DNA of 64,000 bases. Origin: Leifsonia shinshuensis. GTDB taxonomy: Bacteria; Actinomycetota; Actinomycetes; Actinomycetales; Microbacteriaceae. The position numbers and the translations under genes were made by a program. Within the stretch, counting starts at the first letter, position 1, and each line of letters begins with the position of its first letter. This document shows positions 53,106-61,790 of this stretch, piece after piece. The notes under the pieces are model-generated. The model worked only from the letters and a program-made list of their open reading frames with translations, made no database searches and was not told the DNA's origin. Where the stretch lies: positions 1,302,001 through 1,366,000 of the forward strand of contig NZ_JAHHZQ010000001.1 of the NCBI RefSeq assembly GCF_022606355.1. The letters run 5' to 3'.

Positions 53106-54200
53106 ATGGCGACTGTCACTTATGACAAGGCGACCCGGCTCTATCCGGGTTCCACCCGCCCCGCGGTCGACGCCCTCGACCTCGACATCGCCGACGGCGA
53201 GTTCCTCGTCCTGGTCGGCCCCTCCGGATGTGGCAAGTCCACGTCGCTGCGCATGCTCGCGGGCCTCGAAGAGGTCAACGACGGCAACATCTTCATCGGG
53301 GAGCGCAACGTCACCGACGTGCCCCCGAAGGACCGCGACATCGCGATGGTGTTCCAGAACTACGCGCTCTACCCGCACATGACCGTCGCCGAGAACATGG
53401 GCTTCGCGCTCAAGATCGCCGGCGTCGGCAAGGAGGAGCGCGCCTCCCGCGTCCTGGAGGCCGCCAAGCTGCTCGACCTCGAGCCCTACCTCGGCCGCAA
53501 GCCGAAGGCCCTCTCCGGTGGTCAGCGTCAGCGCGTCGCCATGGGCCGCGCGATCGTCCGCTCCCCCCAGGTGTTCCTCATGGACGAGCCGCTGTCCAAC
53601 CTCGACGCCAAGCTCCGCGTGCAGACCCGCACCCAGATCGCCTCCCTCACCCGCCGCCTGGGCGTCACCACGGTCTACGTCACCCACGACCAGACCGAGG
53701 CGCTCACCATGGGCGACCGTATCGCGGTCCTCAAGGACGGCGTCCTGCAGCAGGTCGGCACCCCCCGCGACCTCTACGCGCAGCCGAGGAACGTCTTCGT
53801 CGCCGGCTTCATCGGCTCCCCCGCCATGAACCTGTTCACCGCCGACGTCACCGACGGCGGCGTCAAGTTCGGCAACTCGGTCGTTCCGATCGAGCGCGAT
53901 GTGCTCGCCAACGCCGGCAGCTCGGTCACCATCGGTGTCCGCCCGGAGGACGTCGTCGTCTCCACCTCCGAGAGCGGCGGCCTGAAGGTCGCGGTCGACC
54001 TCGTCGAGGAGCTCGGCGCCGACGGCTACCTCTACGGCCACTCGGAGGTCGACGGCAAGCGCACCGACATCGTCGGCCGCGTCGACGGCCGGGTGCACCC
54101 GAACGCCGGTGACACCGTCTACATCACCCCGAAGCCGGGCCACGTCCACCTGTTCCACGCGGAGTCGGGCGAGCGCCTCGGCGGCGCGGTCGTCGACTAA
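53106..54200 (+). CDS. ugpC: Sugar-type ABC transporter ATPase (UgpC/MsmK/MsiK family)
   Basis: A 364-residue ATPase. Walker A is GPSGCGKST, the Q-loop MVFQNYALYPH, the signature LSGGQRQRVAMGRA, and Walker B VFLMDEPLSNLDAK. The C-terminal TOBE/MalK regulatory domain follows (VTIGVRPEDV). No permease or binding protein gene is nearby. In actinomycetes one such MsiK-type ATPase can energise several sugar importers, and this orphan is a candidate. A 17-base-stem hairpin follows the stop. Confidence 0.92.
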   Translation: MATVTYDKATRLYPGSTRPAVDALDLDIADGEFLVLVGPSGCGKSTSLRMLAGLEEVNDGNIFIGERNVTDVPPKDRDIAMVFQNYALYPHMTVAENMGFALKIAGVGKEERASRVLEAAKLLDLEPYLGRKPKALSGGQRQRVAMGRAIVRSPQVFLMDEPLSNLDAKLRVQTRTQIASLTRRLGVTTVYVTHDQTEALTMGDRIAVLKDGVLQQVGTPRDLYAQPRNVFVAGFIGSPAMNLFTADVTDGGVKFGNSVVPIERDVLANAGSSVTIGVRPEDVVVSTSESGGLKVAVDLVEELGADGYLYGHSEVDGKRTDIVGRVDGRVHPNAGDTVYITPKPGHVHLFHAESGERLGGAVVD

Positions 54201-54219
54201 GGTCCCCGGAGCAATTCCT

Positions 54220-54257
54220 CACTCTGCCGCAGTCCGGTCTCGGACTGCGGCAGAGTG
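54220..54257 (+). terminator. Terminator after the ABC ATPase gene
   Basis: A perfect 17-base stem (54220-54236 with 54241-54257) closes on the loop GTCT and is followed by GTTTCC. It ends 33 bases before the DUF4032 start, so the next gene is read through or has its own weak promoter. Confidence 0.85.
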
Positions 54258-54290
54258 GTTTCCGCACCACCTGTTCCTGGAGGCTCTGTC

Positions 54291-55592
54291 ATGGCCGGCT
54301 CTGTCAACATCACCGCGGCGACCGTCGATCCCGCGCTTCTCGATCTCCCGTGGAACATCCCGCTGGAGCAGTGGTCGAACGAGCACATCGCGCTGTTGCC
54401 GAAGGGCATCAGCCGACACCTCGTGCGCTTCGCGAACCTCTCGGGATACGTCATCGCCATCAAGGAGACGACCGCGGAGATGGCGCAGCGCGAGTACGAG
54501 ATGCTGCGCACCCTCCAGCGCCTCGACGTGCCGTGCGTCGACCCGGTCGCGGTCATCAAGAACCGCACCGACGACAACGGCGACCCGCTCAACGCCGCCC
54601 TGGTCACCCGGCACCTCAAGTTCTCCCTCCCCTACCGTGCGCTGTTCTCGCAGACGCTGAGGCCGGACACCGCGACCCGTCTCGTCGACGCCCTCGCCGT
54701 GCTGCTGGTGCGGCTCCACATCGTCGGGTTCTTCTGGGGCGATGTGTCGCTCTCCAACACGTTGTTCCGGCGTGACGCCGGCGCGTTCGCCGCCTACCTG
54801 GTCGACGCGGAGACCGGGCAGATCTACGACGGCCTCTCCAACGGGCAGCGCGAGAACGACCTCGAGATCGCGCGGGTCAACATCGCAGGCGAGCTGATGG
54901 ATCTTGAGGCCGGCGGCCGTGTCGACGAGGAGCTCGACCCGATCAAGGTGTCGAACGGGATCGTCGCCGCGTACCGGTCGCTCTGGAAGGAGCTCACCGG
55001 CAGCGAGTCGTTCTCGTCGTCGGAGCGCTGGCGGATCAGCCAGCGCGTCGAACGGCTCAACGAGCTCGGCTTCGACATCGAGGAGCTCGCGATCAAGACC
55101 TCCGACGAGGGAACGACCGTCCGCATCCAGCCGAAGGTCGTCGACGCCGGGCACCACCAGCGGCGGCTGCTGCGCCTGACCGGCCTCGACACCGGCGAGA
55201 ACCAGGCGCGGCGCCTCCTGAACGACCTCGACTCCTACTCGGCGACCCTCGGCAAACGCGGGCTCGACGAGGAGGCCATGGCCCACGAGTGGCTCCTGCG
55301 CGTGTTCGAGCCGGTCGTCCGCGCCATCCCGGCCGAGCTCAAGGGCAAGCTGGAGCCCGCCGAGGTCTTCCACCAGCTGCTGGAGCACCGCTGGTTCATG
55401 TCGCAGCGCGAAGGCCGCGACGTGCCGCTGGCAGAGGCGCTGACCTCGTACATCAACGACATCCTCCGTCATCGCCGCGACGAGGCCACCGTCGTCGGAC
55501 CGCCCACCGAGACGATGAGCATCCCGGTGATCCGCAGCGCCGCCGGACTCGATGAGGACGACGACGAGGACGACTGGCGCTCGAAGGTCTGA
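54291..55592 (+). CDS. DUF4032 protein with kinase-like core
   Basis: A 433-residue protein of the actinobacterial DUF4032 family. The N-terminal part has a protein-kinase-like layout: Lys58 in YVIAIKE, an acidic helix (EMAQREYEML), then WGDVSLSN with Asp151 and Asn156, and Asp172 in LVDAETGQ where kinases have DFG. The C-terminal half is helical and ends in a very acidic tail (DEDDDEDDW). The function is unknown; phosphotransfer is inferred only from the residue pattern. A CTGGAGG ribosome site precedes the ATG. Confidence 0.82.
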   Translation: MAGSVNITAATVDPALLDLPWNIPLEQWSNEHIALLPKGISRHLVRFANLSGYVIAIKETTAEMAQREYEMLRTLQRLDVPCVDPVAVIKNRTDDNGDPLNAALVTRHLKFSLPYRALFSQTLRPDTATRLVDALAVLLVRLHIVGFFWGDVSLSNTLFRRDAGAFAAYLVDAETGQIYDGLSNGQRENDLEIARVNIAGELMDLEAGGRVDEELDPIKVSNGIVAAYRSLWKELTGSESFSSSERWRISQRVERLNELGFDIEELAIKTSDEGTTVRIQPKVVDAGHHQRRLLRLTGLDTGENQARRLLNDLDSYSATLGKRGLDEEAMAHEWLLRVFEPVVRAIPAELKGKLEPAEVFHQLLEHRWFMSQREGRDVPLAEALTSYINDILRHRRDEATVVGPPTETMSIPVIRSAAGLDEDDDEDDWRSKV

Positions 55593-55666
55593 CGGCACCC
55601 GGGGTCGCGACAGCGCTGGCCCAGCGCCGCTCCGCTACGCTCTGAGTAACCAGAACGAGGAGCCCC

Positions 55667-56092
55667 ATGTCGAATCCCGAACAGCCCGCCTACCCGGCGC
55701 AGCAGCAGCCCGCGCAGCCGCAGTACGGCGCCCCGCAGCCCTACGGCACCCAGCCGCAGTACGGCGGGCAGCCGCAGTACGGCGCGCAGCCGTACGGCGC
55801 CCAGCCCGGCTCCCCGTATCCGTACGCCTACGCTCCGGAGCCGCGGACGAACGTGCTGGCGATCATCTCGCTGGTATCCGCCTTCTTCGTGAGCCTCGCC
55901 GCCGTCATCACCGGCCACATCGCGCTGGCGCAGATCAAGCGCACCGGTGAGAACGGCCGGGGGCTGGCGTTGGCCGGTCTGATCATCGGCTACGTCGGCA
56001 TCGGCGCCGGCGTGCTGTTCTTCCTGGCGTGGCTCCCGCTGTTCTTCGCGGTCATGGGGCACAGCATGTCGACCTCGGGAATCTCCAGCTAG
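55667..56092 (+). CDS. DUF4190 membrane protein
   Basis: A 141-residue protein. The first 60 residues are a Gln/Pro/Tyr/Gly-rich repeat (PQYGAPQPYGTQPQYGGQ and so on) typical of low-complexity cytoplasmic leaders. Two transmembrane helices (about 66-88 and 104-130) belong to the DUF4190 domain (AIISLVSAFFVSLAAVITGHIALAQIKRTGENGRGLALAGLI). The function is unknown. It has a GAGGAG site, with a TACGCT box about 30 bases further upstream. Confidence 0.85.
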   Translation: MSNPEQPAYPAQQQPAQPQYGAPQPYGTQPQYGGQPQYGAQPYGAQPGSPYPYAYAPEPRTNVLAIISLVSAFFVSLAAVITGHIALAQIKRTGENGRGLALAGLIIGYVGIGAGVLFFLAWLPLFFAVMGHSMSTSGISS

Positions 56093-56132
56093 CTCGGCCG
56101 GGCCTCCGGCTCGGGCTTCGCCGTCGCCCGCG

Positions 56133-57119
56133 TCACCCGGAGTCGCGTACCCGGAGCACGGCGTCCACGCCGCGGCGCACGGTCTCGACCGGGCGGTCCT
56201 GCTCCATCAGTTCGAGGAGCAGTTCGCCGCAGGCCCGCCCGAACTCTCGAGGTTGGAGGTCGACGGCCGTGATCGGCGGAGTGTGGAACTCCATGATCAG
56301 GCTATCCACTCCCGACACCAGCTTGATGTCCGCGCCCGGCCGCAGACCCAGCGTCCGCAGCAGCCCGGCGATGCGGACCGCGACCCCGTCCGCCCCGACC
56401 AGGATCGCGTCGACGCCCTCGGCGCCCGTCCACTCGGCGAGTCGGCGCGCGAGCGTCGCGTTCTCCTCGTGGATGGTCGTCAGGAGCACGCGCGGCTCAC
56501 GCCCGCGTTCCGCGCACCAGGCACGATAGGCGGCCTCGAGCTCCTGCGCCCACGCGGAGACCTGCTCGACCAGCAGGAGGCCTGGTGCCTCGGCGCCGTG
56601 GTCGGTGAAGCGTTCGAGCACCTCCCGGGTGGTCCGGGTGTTCGGGGATTCGACGATCCCCCACGGGTCGGGGAAACCCGGCGGCGGGGAGTCGCCGGTC
56701 ACCACGGGCAGGTCTTGGCCGAGGATCATCGCGGCGCCCTCGTCGTCGGCGTGCGGCTCGATCAGGATGAAGCCGTCCACGGGCGGGAAGGACTCGATGC
56801 GCGGGCTCGTCGGCGTGCTGGGGACGATCAGGAGCGAGAGGTCGGCCGCGTGCAGCCGTTCGGTGAGGCCGAGCGTGGTCTCGGTGTAGTAGCCGAAGTG
56901 CACGGCCGACTCGGGCAGGTAGAGCCCGACCGCGCCGGCGCGGGACTGGCGCAGCGCGCGACCCAGCCGGTTGATCCGGTAGCCGGAGGCCTTGGCGATG
57001 GCCAGGACACGCGCACGGGTGTCCTCCGACACGCCCTTCTTGCCGTTCAGGGCGAGGGAGGCGGCGGCAACGGAGATTCCCGCTCGCGCGGCGATGTCGG
57101 CCAGCGTCGTGGTCGGCAT
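56133..57119 (-). CDS. LacI-family transcriptional regulator
   Basis: A 328-residue regulator. The N-terminal LacI helix-turn-helix has TLADIAARAGISVAAASLALNGKKGVSEDTRARV and a hinge helix (YRINRLGRALRQ). A periplasmic-binding-protein-like sensor domain follows (GAVGLYLPESAV, PPVDGFILIEP, PPITAVDLQPREFG). It is divergent from the amidohydrolase-ABC operon, with two near-palindromic ATCGAT-centred sites between them. The ATG at 57119 begins the DNA-binding domain; an in-frame ATG at 57140 is possible. Confidence 0.9.
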   Translation of the reverse strand: MPTTTLADIAARAGISVAAASLALNGKKGVSEDTRARVLAIAKASGYRINRLGRALRQSRAGAVGLYLPESAVHFGYYTETTLGLTERLHAADLSLLIVPSTPTSPRIESFPPVDGFILIEPHADDEGAAMILGQDLPVVTGDSPPPGFPDPWGIVESPNTRTTREVLERFTDHGAEAPGLLLVEQVSAWAQELEAAYRAWCAERGREPRVLLTTIHEENATLARRLAEWTGAEGVDAILVGADGVAVRIAGLLRTLGLRPGADIKLVSGVDSLIMEFHTPPITAVDLQPREFGRACGELLLELMEQDRPVETVRRGVDAVLRVRDSG

Positions 57120-57185
57120 CCGCGCTCCTCTCGTCCGCATCCCGCCGCGTTGCGTCGCGGCTTCATCGCATTGTATAGTCCCAGA

Positions 57186-57214
57186 TTAATCGATCAAGTT
57201 CTTAATCGATTGAG
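57186..57214. promoter_or_regulatory. Pair of LacI-type operators
   Basis: TTAATCGATCAA (57186-57197) and TTAATCGATTGA (57202-57213) are both centred on the CG typical of LacI-family sites, 16 bases apart. They are AT-rich against a GC-rich background and lie between the regulator and the operon it probably controls. Confidence 0.75.
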
Positions 57215-57278
57215 TTTGATCCGACCGGACGGATTCCCCCTCGCCGCACAGCCGCGGCGACGAAGAGACGGGTGGCAC

Positions 57279-58946
57279 GTGGCACAGGAGCTCGACCTCG
57301 CATTCGTGGACGGCATGGTGTTCGACGGGGTGTCCGACACCCCCTCGCGCGTCGACGTCGGCGTCGCCGAAGGGCGCATCGCCGCCCTCGGAGCCGACGT
57401 GGCCGGCCGCATCGGCGAGCGCACCAGGATCGTCGACCTCACCGGCCGCCTCCTCCTCCCCGGACTGATCGACTCCCACGTGCACCCGGTCGAGGCGGGC
57501 GTCGAGCGCCTGAACTGCGACCTCTCCTCCGGCTGGACGCGCGAGGACTACCTGCGCATGATCGCGGCGTACGCGGCAGCCGACCCCGACCGCGAGTGGA
57601 TCGTCGGCGGAGGCTGGCAGCAGGCCGCCTTCCCCGGTGGCGCGCCGCTCGCCGCCGACCTCGACGCCATCTGCACCGACCGGCCGATCGTGATGTCCAA
57701 CCGCGACCACCACAGCGCATGGGTCAACTCCGAGGCGCTCCGCCGTGCGGGCATCGACCGCGACACCCCCGACCCGGTCGACGGCCGGATCGAGCGCGAC
57801 GCCGACGGCTCGCCCACGGGGACGCTGCACGAGGGAGCCAGGATGCTCGCGCTCCGCCTCGCCCCCAGCCCCACCGCCGACGAGCAGTACGCCGGCCTGC
57901 TGGAGGCCCAGCGGCACCTCCACTCCTTCGGGATCACCGGATGGCAGGACGCGCTGATCGGCGACTACGGCAACCACTCCTCCGGCATCGTCGACGCCTA
58001 CCAGCGCGCGATGGACGACGGAGCGCTGAAGGCACGCGTGAACGGAGCCATCTGGTGGGAGCGCGAGCGCGGCGCCGAGCAGATCGCGCGCATCCAGGAG
58101 CTCCGCGAGCGGTTCCAGGGCGAGTGGTTCCGGGTCGGCACCGTCAAGGTGATGCAGGACGGGATCGTCGAGAACCGCACCGCGGCCATGATCGAGCCGT
58201 ACGTGCACCGCTGCGGCCCGGGCGAGACCCACGACGACGGCATCTCGTTCGTCGACCCCGACCTGCTGGCCGACTACGTGGCCCGGCTCGACGCCCTCGG
58301 CTTCCAGGTGCACTTCCACGCGATCGGCGACCGCGGGGTGCGTGAGGCGCTCGACGCGGTCGCCGCCGCCCGCACGGCCAACGGCGCGAGCGGGATCACC
58401 CACCACATCGCCCACCTCCAGGTGGTGCATCCCGACGACCACCCGCGGTTCGCCGCGCTCGGCGTCGCCGCGAACATCCAGGCGCTGTGGGCCTGCTACG
58501 ACCCTCAGATGGTCGAGCTGAACGTCCCGCTGCTGGGAGCCGAGCGAACGACCACCCAGTACCCGTTCGGCTCGCTCCTGGCGAGCGGCGCCCACCTCTG
58601 CGCCGGGTCGGACTGGCCCGTCACGAGCCCCGACCCGTGGCTCGGCATCCATGTGGCGGTCAACCGCCGGCTGCCGGAGTGGCACCCCGACCACAACCCG
58701 GAGGCATTCCTCCCCAGTGAGAGCCTCCGCCTCGCCGACGCTCTGCGCGCCTACACCAGCGGCGCCGCACGCATCAACGGCCGCGACGACCTGACCGGGT
58801 CGATCGCGGTGGGCGCCTGGGCCGACCTGGCCGTCGTCGACCGCGACCCGTTCGCCCACCCCGCGGACACCATCGCCGACACCCGCACCATCGAGACCTT
58901 CGTCGCCGGGGAGTCCGTGTACACGGCCGCCCCCGTCGCGAGCTGA
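57279..58946 (+). CDS. YtcJ-type metal-dependent amidohydrolase
   Basis: A 555-residue amidohydrolase-3 enzyme. The metal site begins with DSHVHP after LPGLI; further ligands are in HFHAIGDRG, HIAHLQVVHPDDH and CAGSDWPV. It has no signal peptide, so it hydrolyses its amide or ester substrate in the cytoplasm. It is the first gene of the LacI-controlled operon and is followed by a complete amino-acid-type importer, which suggests that the imported compound is its substrate. The start is GTG at 57279. Confidence 0.87.
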   Translation: MAQELDLAFVDGMVFDGVSDTPSRVDVGVAEGRIAALGADVAGRIGERTRIVDLTGRLLLPGLIDSHVHPVEAGVERLNCDLSSGWTREDYLRMIAAYAAADPDREWIVGGGWQQAAFPGGAPLAADLDAICTDRPIVMSNRDHHSAWVNSEALRRAGIDRDTPDPVDGRIERDADGSPTGTLHEGARMLALRLAPSPTADEQYAGLLEAQRHLHSFGITGWQDALIGDYGNHSSGIVDAYQRAMDDGALKARVNGAIWWERERGAEQIARIQELRERFQGEWFRVGTVKVMQDGIVENRTAAMIEPYVHRCGPGETHDDGISFVDPDLLADYVARLDALGFQVHFHAIGDRGVREALDAVAAARTANGASGITHHIAHLQVVHPDDHPRFAALGVAANIQALWACYDPQMVELNVPLLGAERTTTQYPFGSLLASGAHLCAGSDWPVTSPDPWLGIHVAVNRRLPEWHPDHNPEAFLPSESLRLADALRAYTSGAARINGRDDLTGSIAVGAWADLAVVDRDPFAHPADTIADTRTIETFVAGESVYTAAPVAS

Positions 58947-58987
58947 CGGTCGCTCCCCCGCACAGCACACCCCCAAGGAGACGCACC

Positions 58988-59884
58988 ATGAGAAACCGCA
59001 CCCTCACCGTCCTCGCCGTGGCCGCCGTCGCCGCCGTGCTCACCGGCTGCTCCAGCGGCGCCGCAGGCAGCGCGGACCGGCAGACCGCGCTGACGGACCT
59101 GAAGCTGGGCACGGACAGCTCCGCCGCCGCGATGCTGCCCTCCGACATCCAGAAGGCCGGCAAGCTGGTCGTCGGCGTCGACCCGACGTACGCGCCCAAC
59201 GAGTTCAAGGACAAGGACGGCGCCCCCATCGGCTGGGAGATCGACCTGATCGACGCCGTCGCCGCCAAGCTCGGGGTGAAGACCGACTACCGGGTCGCGA
59301 AGTTCGACAACATCGTCCCGAGCATCCTGGGCCAGAAGTACGACATGGGCCTCGGCGGCTACTACGACACGAAGAAGCGCGAGGAGACGCTCGACATGGT
59401 CGACTTCTTCACGGCGGGCAACCAGTTCGCCTCGCCCGCCGCGAAGCCGATCACGAACGAGCTGGACGTCTGCGGCCTCAAGATCGCCGTGCAGAACGGC
59501 GGCTCGGCACCGCTGGTGTACCTGCCGGAGGTCGACAAGAAGTGCGAGGCGGCCGGCAAGCCGAAGACGAACCAGCTCGGCTACGACACCCAGGACGACG
59601 CCACCGCCGCCGTCACGCTCGGCCGCGCCGACGCGATGGTCGCCGACTCCCCCGTCATCGGCTACGCCGCCAAGCTCAGCAAGGGCAAGCTCGTCACGTC
59701 GCCGATCTACGACTCGCTCCTCTCCGGCACTCCGGTGAAGAAGGACCGCGGACAGTTCGCCCAGGCGATCCTCGCGGCCCTGCAGTCCCTGCAGAAGGAC
59801 GGCAGCTACACGAAGATCCTCAGCTACTGGGGCGTCGAGAACGGCGCGCTCGACACCATGCAGATCAATGGCGCGACCGAGTAG
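58988..59884 (+). CDS. Amino-acid-type ABC substrate-binding lipoprotein
   Basis: A 298-residue lipoprotein with lipobox LTGC (Cys21). The solute-binding family 3 domain starts at GKLVVGVDPTYAPNEFKDKDG and contains GWEIDLIDAVAAKLGVK and DMGLGGYYDTKKREETLDMVDF. A cysteine pair (DVCGLKIAV, DKKCEAAG) may form a disulfide. It delivers a polar amino-acid-like ligand to the adjacent permease. It starts 41 bases after the amidohydrolase with an AAGGAG site. Confidence 0.92.
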   Translation: MRNRTLTVLAVAAVAAVLTGCSSGAAGSADRQTALTDLKLGTDSSAAAMLPSDIQKAGKLVVGVDPTYAPNEFKDKDGAPIGWEIDLIDAVAAKLGVKTDYRVAKFDNIVPSILGQKYDMGLGGYYDTKKREETLDMVDFFTAGNQFASPAAKPITNELDVCGLKIAVQNGGSAPLVYLPEVDKKCEAAGKPKTNQLGYDTQDDATAAVTLGRADAMVADSPVIGYAAKLSKGKLVTSPIYDSLLSGTPVKKDRGQFAQAILAALQSLQKDGSYTKILSYWGVENGALDTMQINGATE

Positions 59885-60890
59885 CGCGCCCGGGGCCGGC
59901 ACAGCCACGCGCGGTGCCGGCCGCCGGCGATCCGGTGATCCGGGCCTCCACCCGGTGACCGGTGCCCCCGCCATCCGCTCGACGCCGGTCCGGCACCCCT
60001 GGCGGGCGGTGGCGGGCGTGGTGATCGTCCTCGCCATCGTGCTGTTCGTCATCGACGCCGGCCGGCGTGAGGCGTACGACTGGGCGGCGTTCGCCCAGTA
60101 CCTCCTCGATCCCCGCATCGTGCAGGCCGCGGGGGTCACCCTGCTCCTCACAGTGCTCTCGATGGCGATCGCGGTGCTTCTCGGCGTGCTCCTGGCGGTC
60201 ATGCGGCAGAGTCCCAACCCGATCCTGCGGTGGGCCTCCGGCGTCTTCATCTGGATCTTCCGCGGCACGCCGGTCTACGTGCAGCTCGTGTTCTGGGGCC
60301 TGCTCTCGACGATCTACAAGACCATCGAGATCGGCATCCCGTTCCAGCAGCCCTGGCTGGTGTTCGAGAGCATCGACCTGTTCGACGTGTTCTGGATCGC
60401 GGTCTTCGGCCTCGCCCTCAACGAGGCGGCGTACATGGCCGAGATCGTGCGCGCCGGCCTGCTCTCGGTCGACCAGGGCCAGAAGGAGGCGTCGACGGCG
60501 CTCGGCCTCACCCGGTCGCAGATGATGCGCAAGATCGTGCTCCCGCAGGCGATGCGCGTGATCATCCCGCCGACCGGCAACGAGGTCATCTCCATGCTCA
60601 AGACCACCTCGCTGGTCACCGCGGTGCCGTTCAGCCTCGACCTCTACACCCGCTCGCGCGATATCTCGGCCGAGACGCTGAACCCCATCCCGCTGCTGCT
60701 CGTCGCCTCGGTGTGGTACCTCGCGTTCACCTCGCTGATGATGATCGGCCAGCACTTCCTGGAGCGGCGGTTCGCCCGCGGCTTCGACCAGCGCGGCGGA
60801 GGCCACGTGCCGGAGCCGATGCCGGAGACGGTCGCGATCGGCGCCGCCGATGCCCCCTCCTCCACCCCGACCGAAGGAGCAGACCGATGA
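59868..60890 (+). CDS. Amino-acid-type ABC permease
   Basis: A 340-residue permease of the HisM/GlnP family. It has about five to six helices, the HEAT-type region with [13 protein letters not shown], and the ATPase-coupling EAA loop [33 protein letters not shown]. The N-terminal 50 residues are unusual and Pro/Gly/Arg-rich. The ATG at 59868 overlaps the binding-protein gene by 17 bases; a later start is possible. A single permease gene suggests a homodimeric channel. Confidence 0.9.
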   Translation: MARPSSAPGAGTATRGAGRRRSGDPGLHPVTGAPAIRSTPVRHPWRAVAGVVIVLAIVLFVIDAGRREAYDWAAFAQYLLDPRIVQAAGVTLLLTVLSMAIAVLLGVLLAVMRQSPNPILRWASGVFIWIFRGTPVYVQLVFWGLLSTIYKTIEIGIPFQQPWLVFESIDLFDVFWIAVFGLALNEAAYMAEIVRAGLLSVDQGQKEASTALGLTRSQMMRKIVLPQAMRVIIPPTGNEVISMLKTTSLVTAVPFSLDLYTRSRDISAETLNPIPLLLVASVWYLAFTSLMMIGQHFLERRFARGFDQRGGGHVPEPMPETVAIGAADAPSSTPTEGADR

Positions 60891-61669
60891 GCGCGACGAC
60901 GGCGTCCGCGCGGCCGATGGTCCGCGCGGAGGACGTGCACAAGGCCTACGGGGACCACCATGTGCTGCGCGGCGTGTCCCTCGACGTGCAGCAGGGCGAG
61001 GTGGTGTGCGTGATCGGACCGTCCGGCTCCGGCAAATCGACGTTCCTGCGCTGCATCAACCATCTGGAGGGCATCGACGGCGGCCGCATCCTCGTGGACG
61101 GCTCCCTCATCGGCTACCGCCAGGTCGGCGACCGCCTGCACGACCTCAAGCCGGCGGAGGCCGCCGCCCAGCGCCGCGACATCGGGATGGTGTTCCAGCG
61201 GTTCAACCTGTTCCCGCACCTCTCGGTGCTCGAGAACGTGACCACCGCCCCGATCATGGTGGGCGGGCAGAAGCCGGAGCAGGCCGCCGCCCGCGCCCGC
61301 GAACTGCTCGACCGGGTCGGCTTGGGCGCCAAGGCGAACGCCTTCCCCGGTCAGCTCTCCGGCGGCCAGCAGCAGCGGGTGGCGATCGCCCGCGCCCTCG
61401 CGATGGACCCGAAGCTGATGCTCTTCGACGAGCCGACCTCCGCGCTCGACCCCGAGCTGGTCGGCGAGGTGCTCGACGTGATGAAGGGGCTCGCGCAGTC
61501 AGGCATGACCATGGTCGTCGTCACGCACGAGATCGGCTTCGCCCGGGAGGTCGGCGACACGCTCGTCTTCATGGACGGCGGTGTGGTGGTCGAGTCGGGC
61601 GACCCGCGTCGGATGATCGCCGACCCCCAGCACCAGCGCACCCGCACGTTCCTCTCGCACGTGCTCTGA
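60887..61669 (+). CDS. Amino-acid-type ABC ATPase
   Basis: A 260-residue ATPase of the GlnQ/HisP family. Walker A is GPSGSGKST, the Q-loop [18 protein letters not shown], the signature [15 protein letters not shown], and Walker [15 protein letters not shown]. It energises the preceding permease. The ATG overlaps the permease stop (ATGA). A strong hairpin follows 7 bases after its stop, closing the operon. Confidence 0.93.
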   Translation: MSATTASARPMVRAEDVHKAYGDHHVLRGVSLDVQQGEVVCVIGPSGSGKSTFLRCINHLEGIDGGRILVDGSLIGYRQVGDRLHDLKPAEAAAQRRDIGMVFQRFNLFPHLSVLENVTTAPIMVGGQKPEQAAARARELLDRVGLGAKANAFPGQLSGGQQQRVAIARALAMDPKLMLFDEPTSALDPELVGEVLDVMKGLAQSGMTMVVVTHEIGFAREVGDTLVFMDGGVVVESGDPRRMIADPQHQRTRTFLSHVL

Positions 61670-61676
61670 CGCAGAA

Positions 61677-61709
61677 CGCCGAGTCCGCAGACACTCTGCG
61701 GACTCGGCG
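61677..61709. terminator. Bidirectional terminator between ABC operon and rlmB
   Basis: A perfect 15-base stem (61677-61691 with 61695-61709) encloses the loop CAC. On the plus strand it is followed by GTTCTCGG. It serves the ABC operon and possibly also the convergent rlmB. Confidence 0.85.
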
Positions 61710-61739
61710 GTTCTCGGACGACCTCCCGCGTTCCCGCGC

Positions 61740-61790
61740 GGCTATCGGCGGGCGGGGGCTATCGGCGGGCGCGGGCTATCGGCTGGCCTG
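61740..61790. repeat. Tandem repeat, three 17-base units over the rlmB stop codon
   Basis: Units at 61740, 61757 and 61774 begin GGCTATCGGC. The third contains the rlmB TAG stop and its last codons. Confidence 0.6.

Noticed and set aside
56253-57278. Plus-strand extension of the amidohydrolase frame upstream of 57279
   Set aside because: It runs antisense through the whole LacI gene and its operators; the conserved enzyme sequence begins right after the GTG at 57279.
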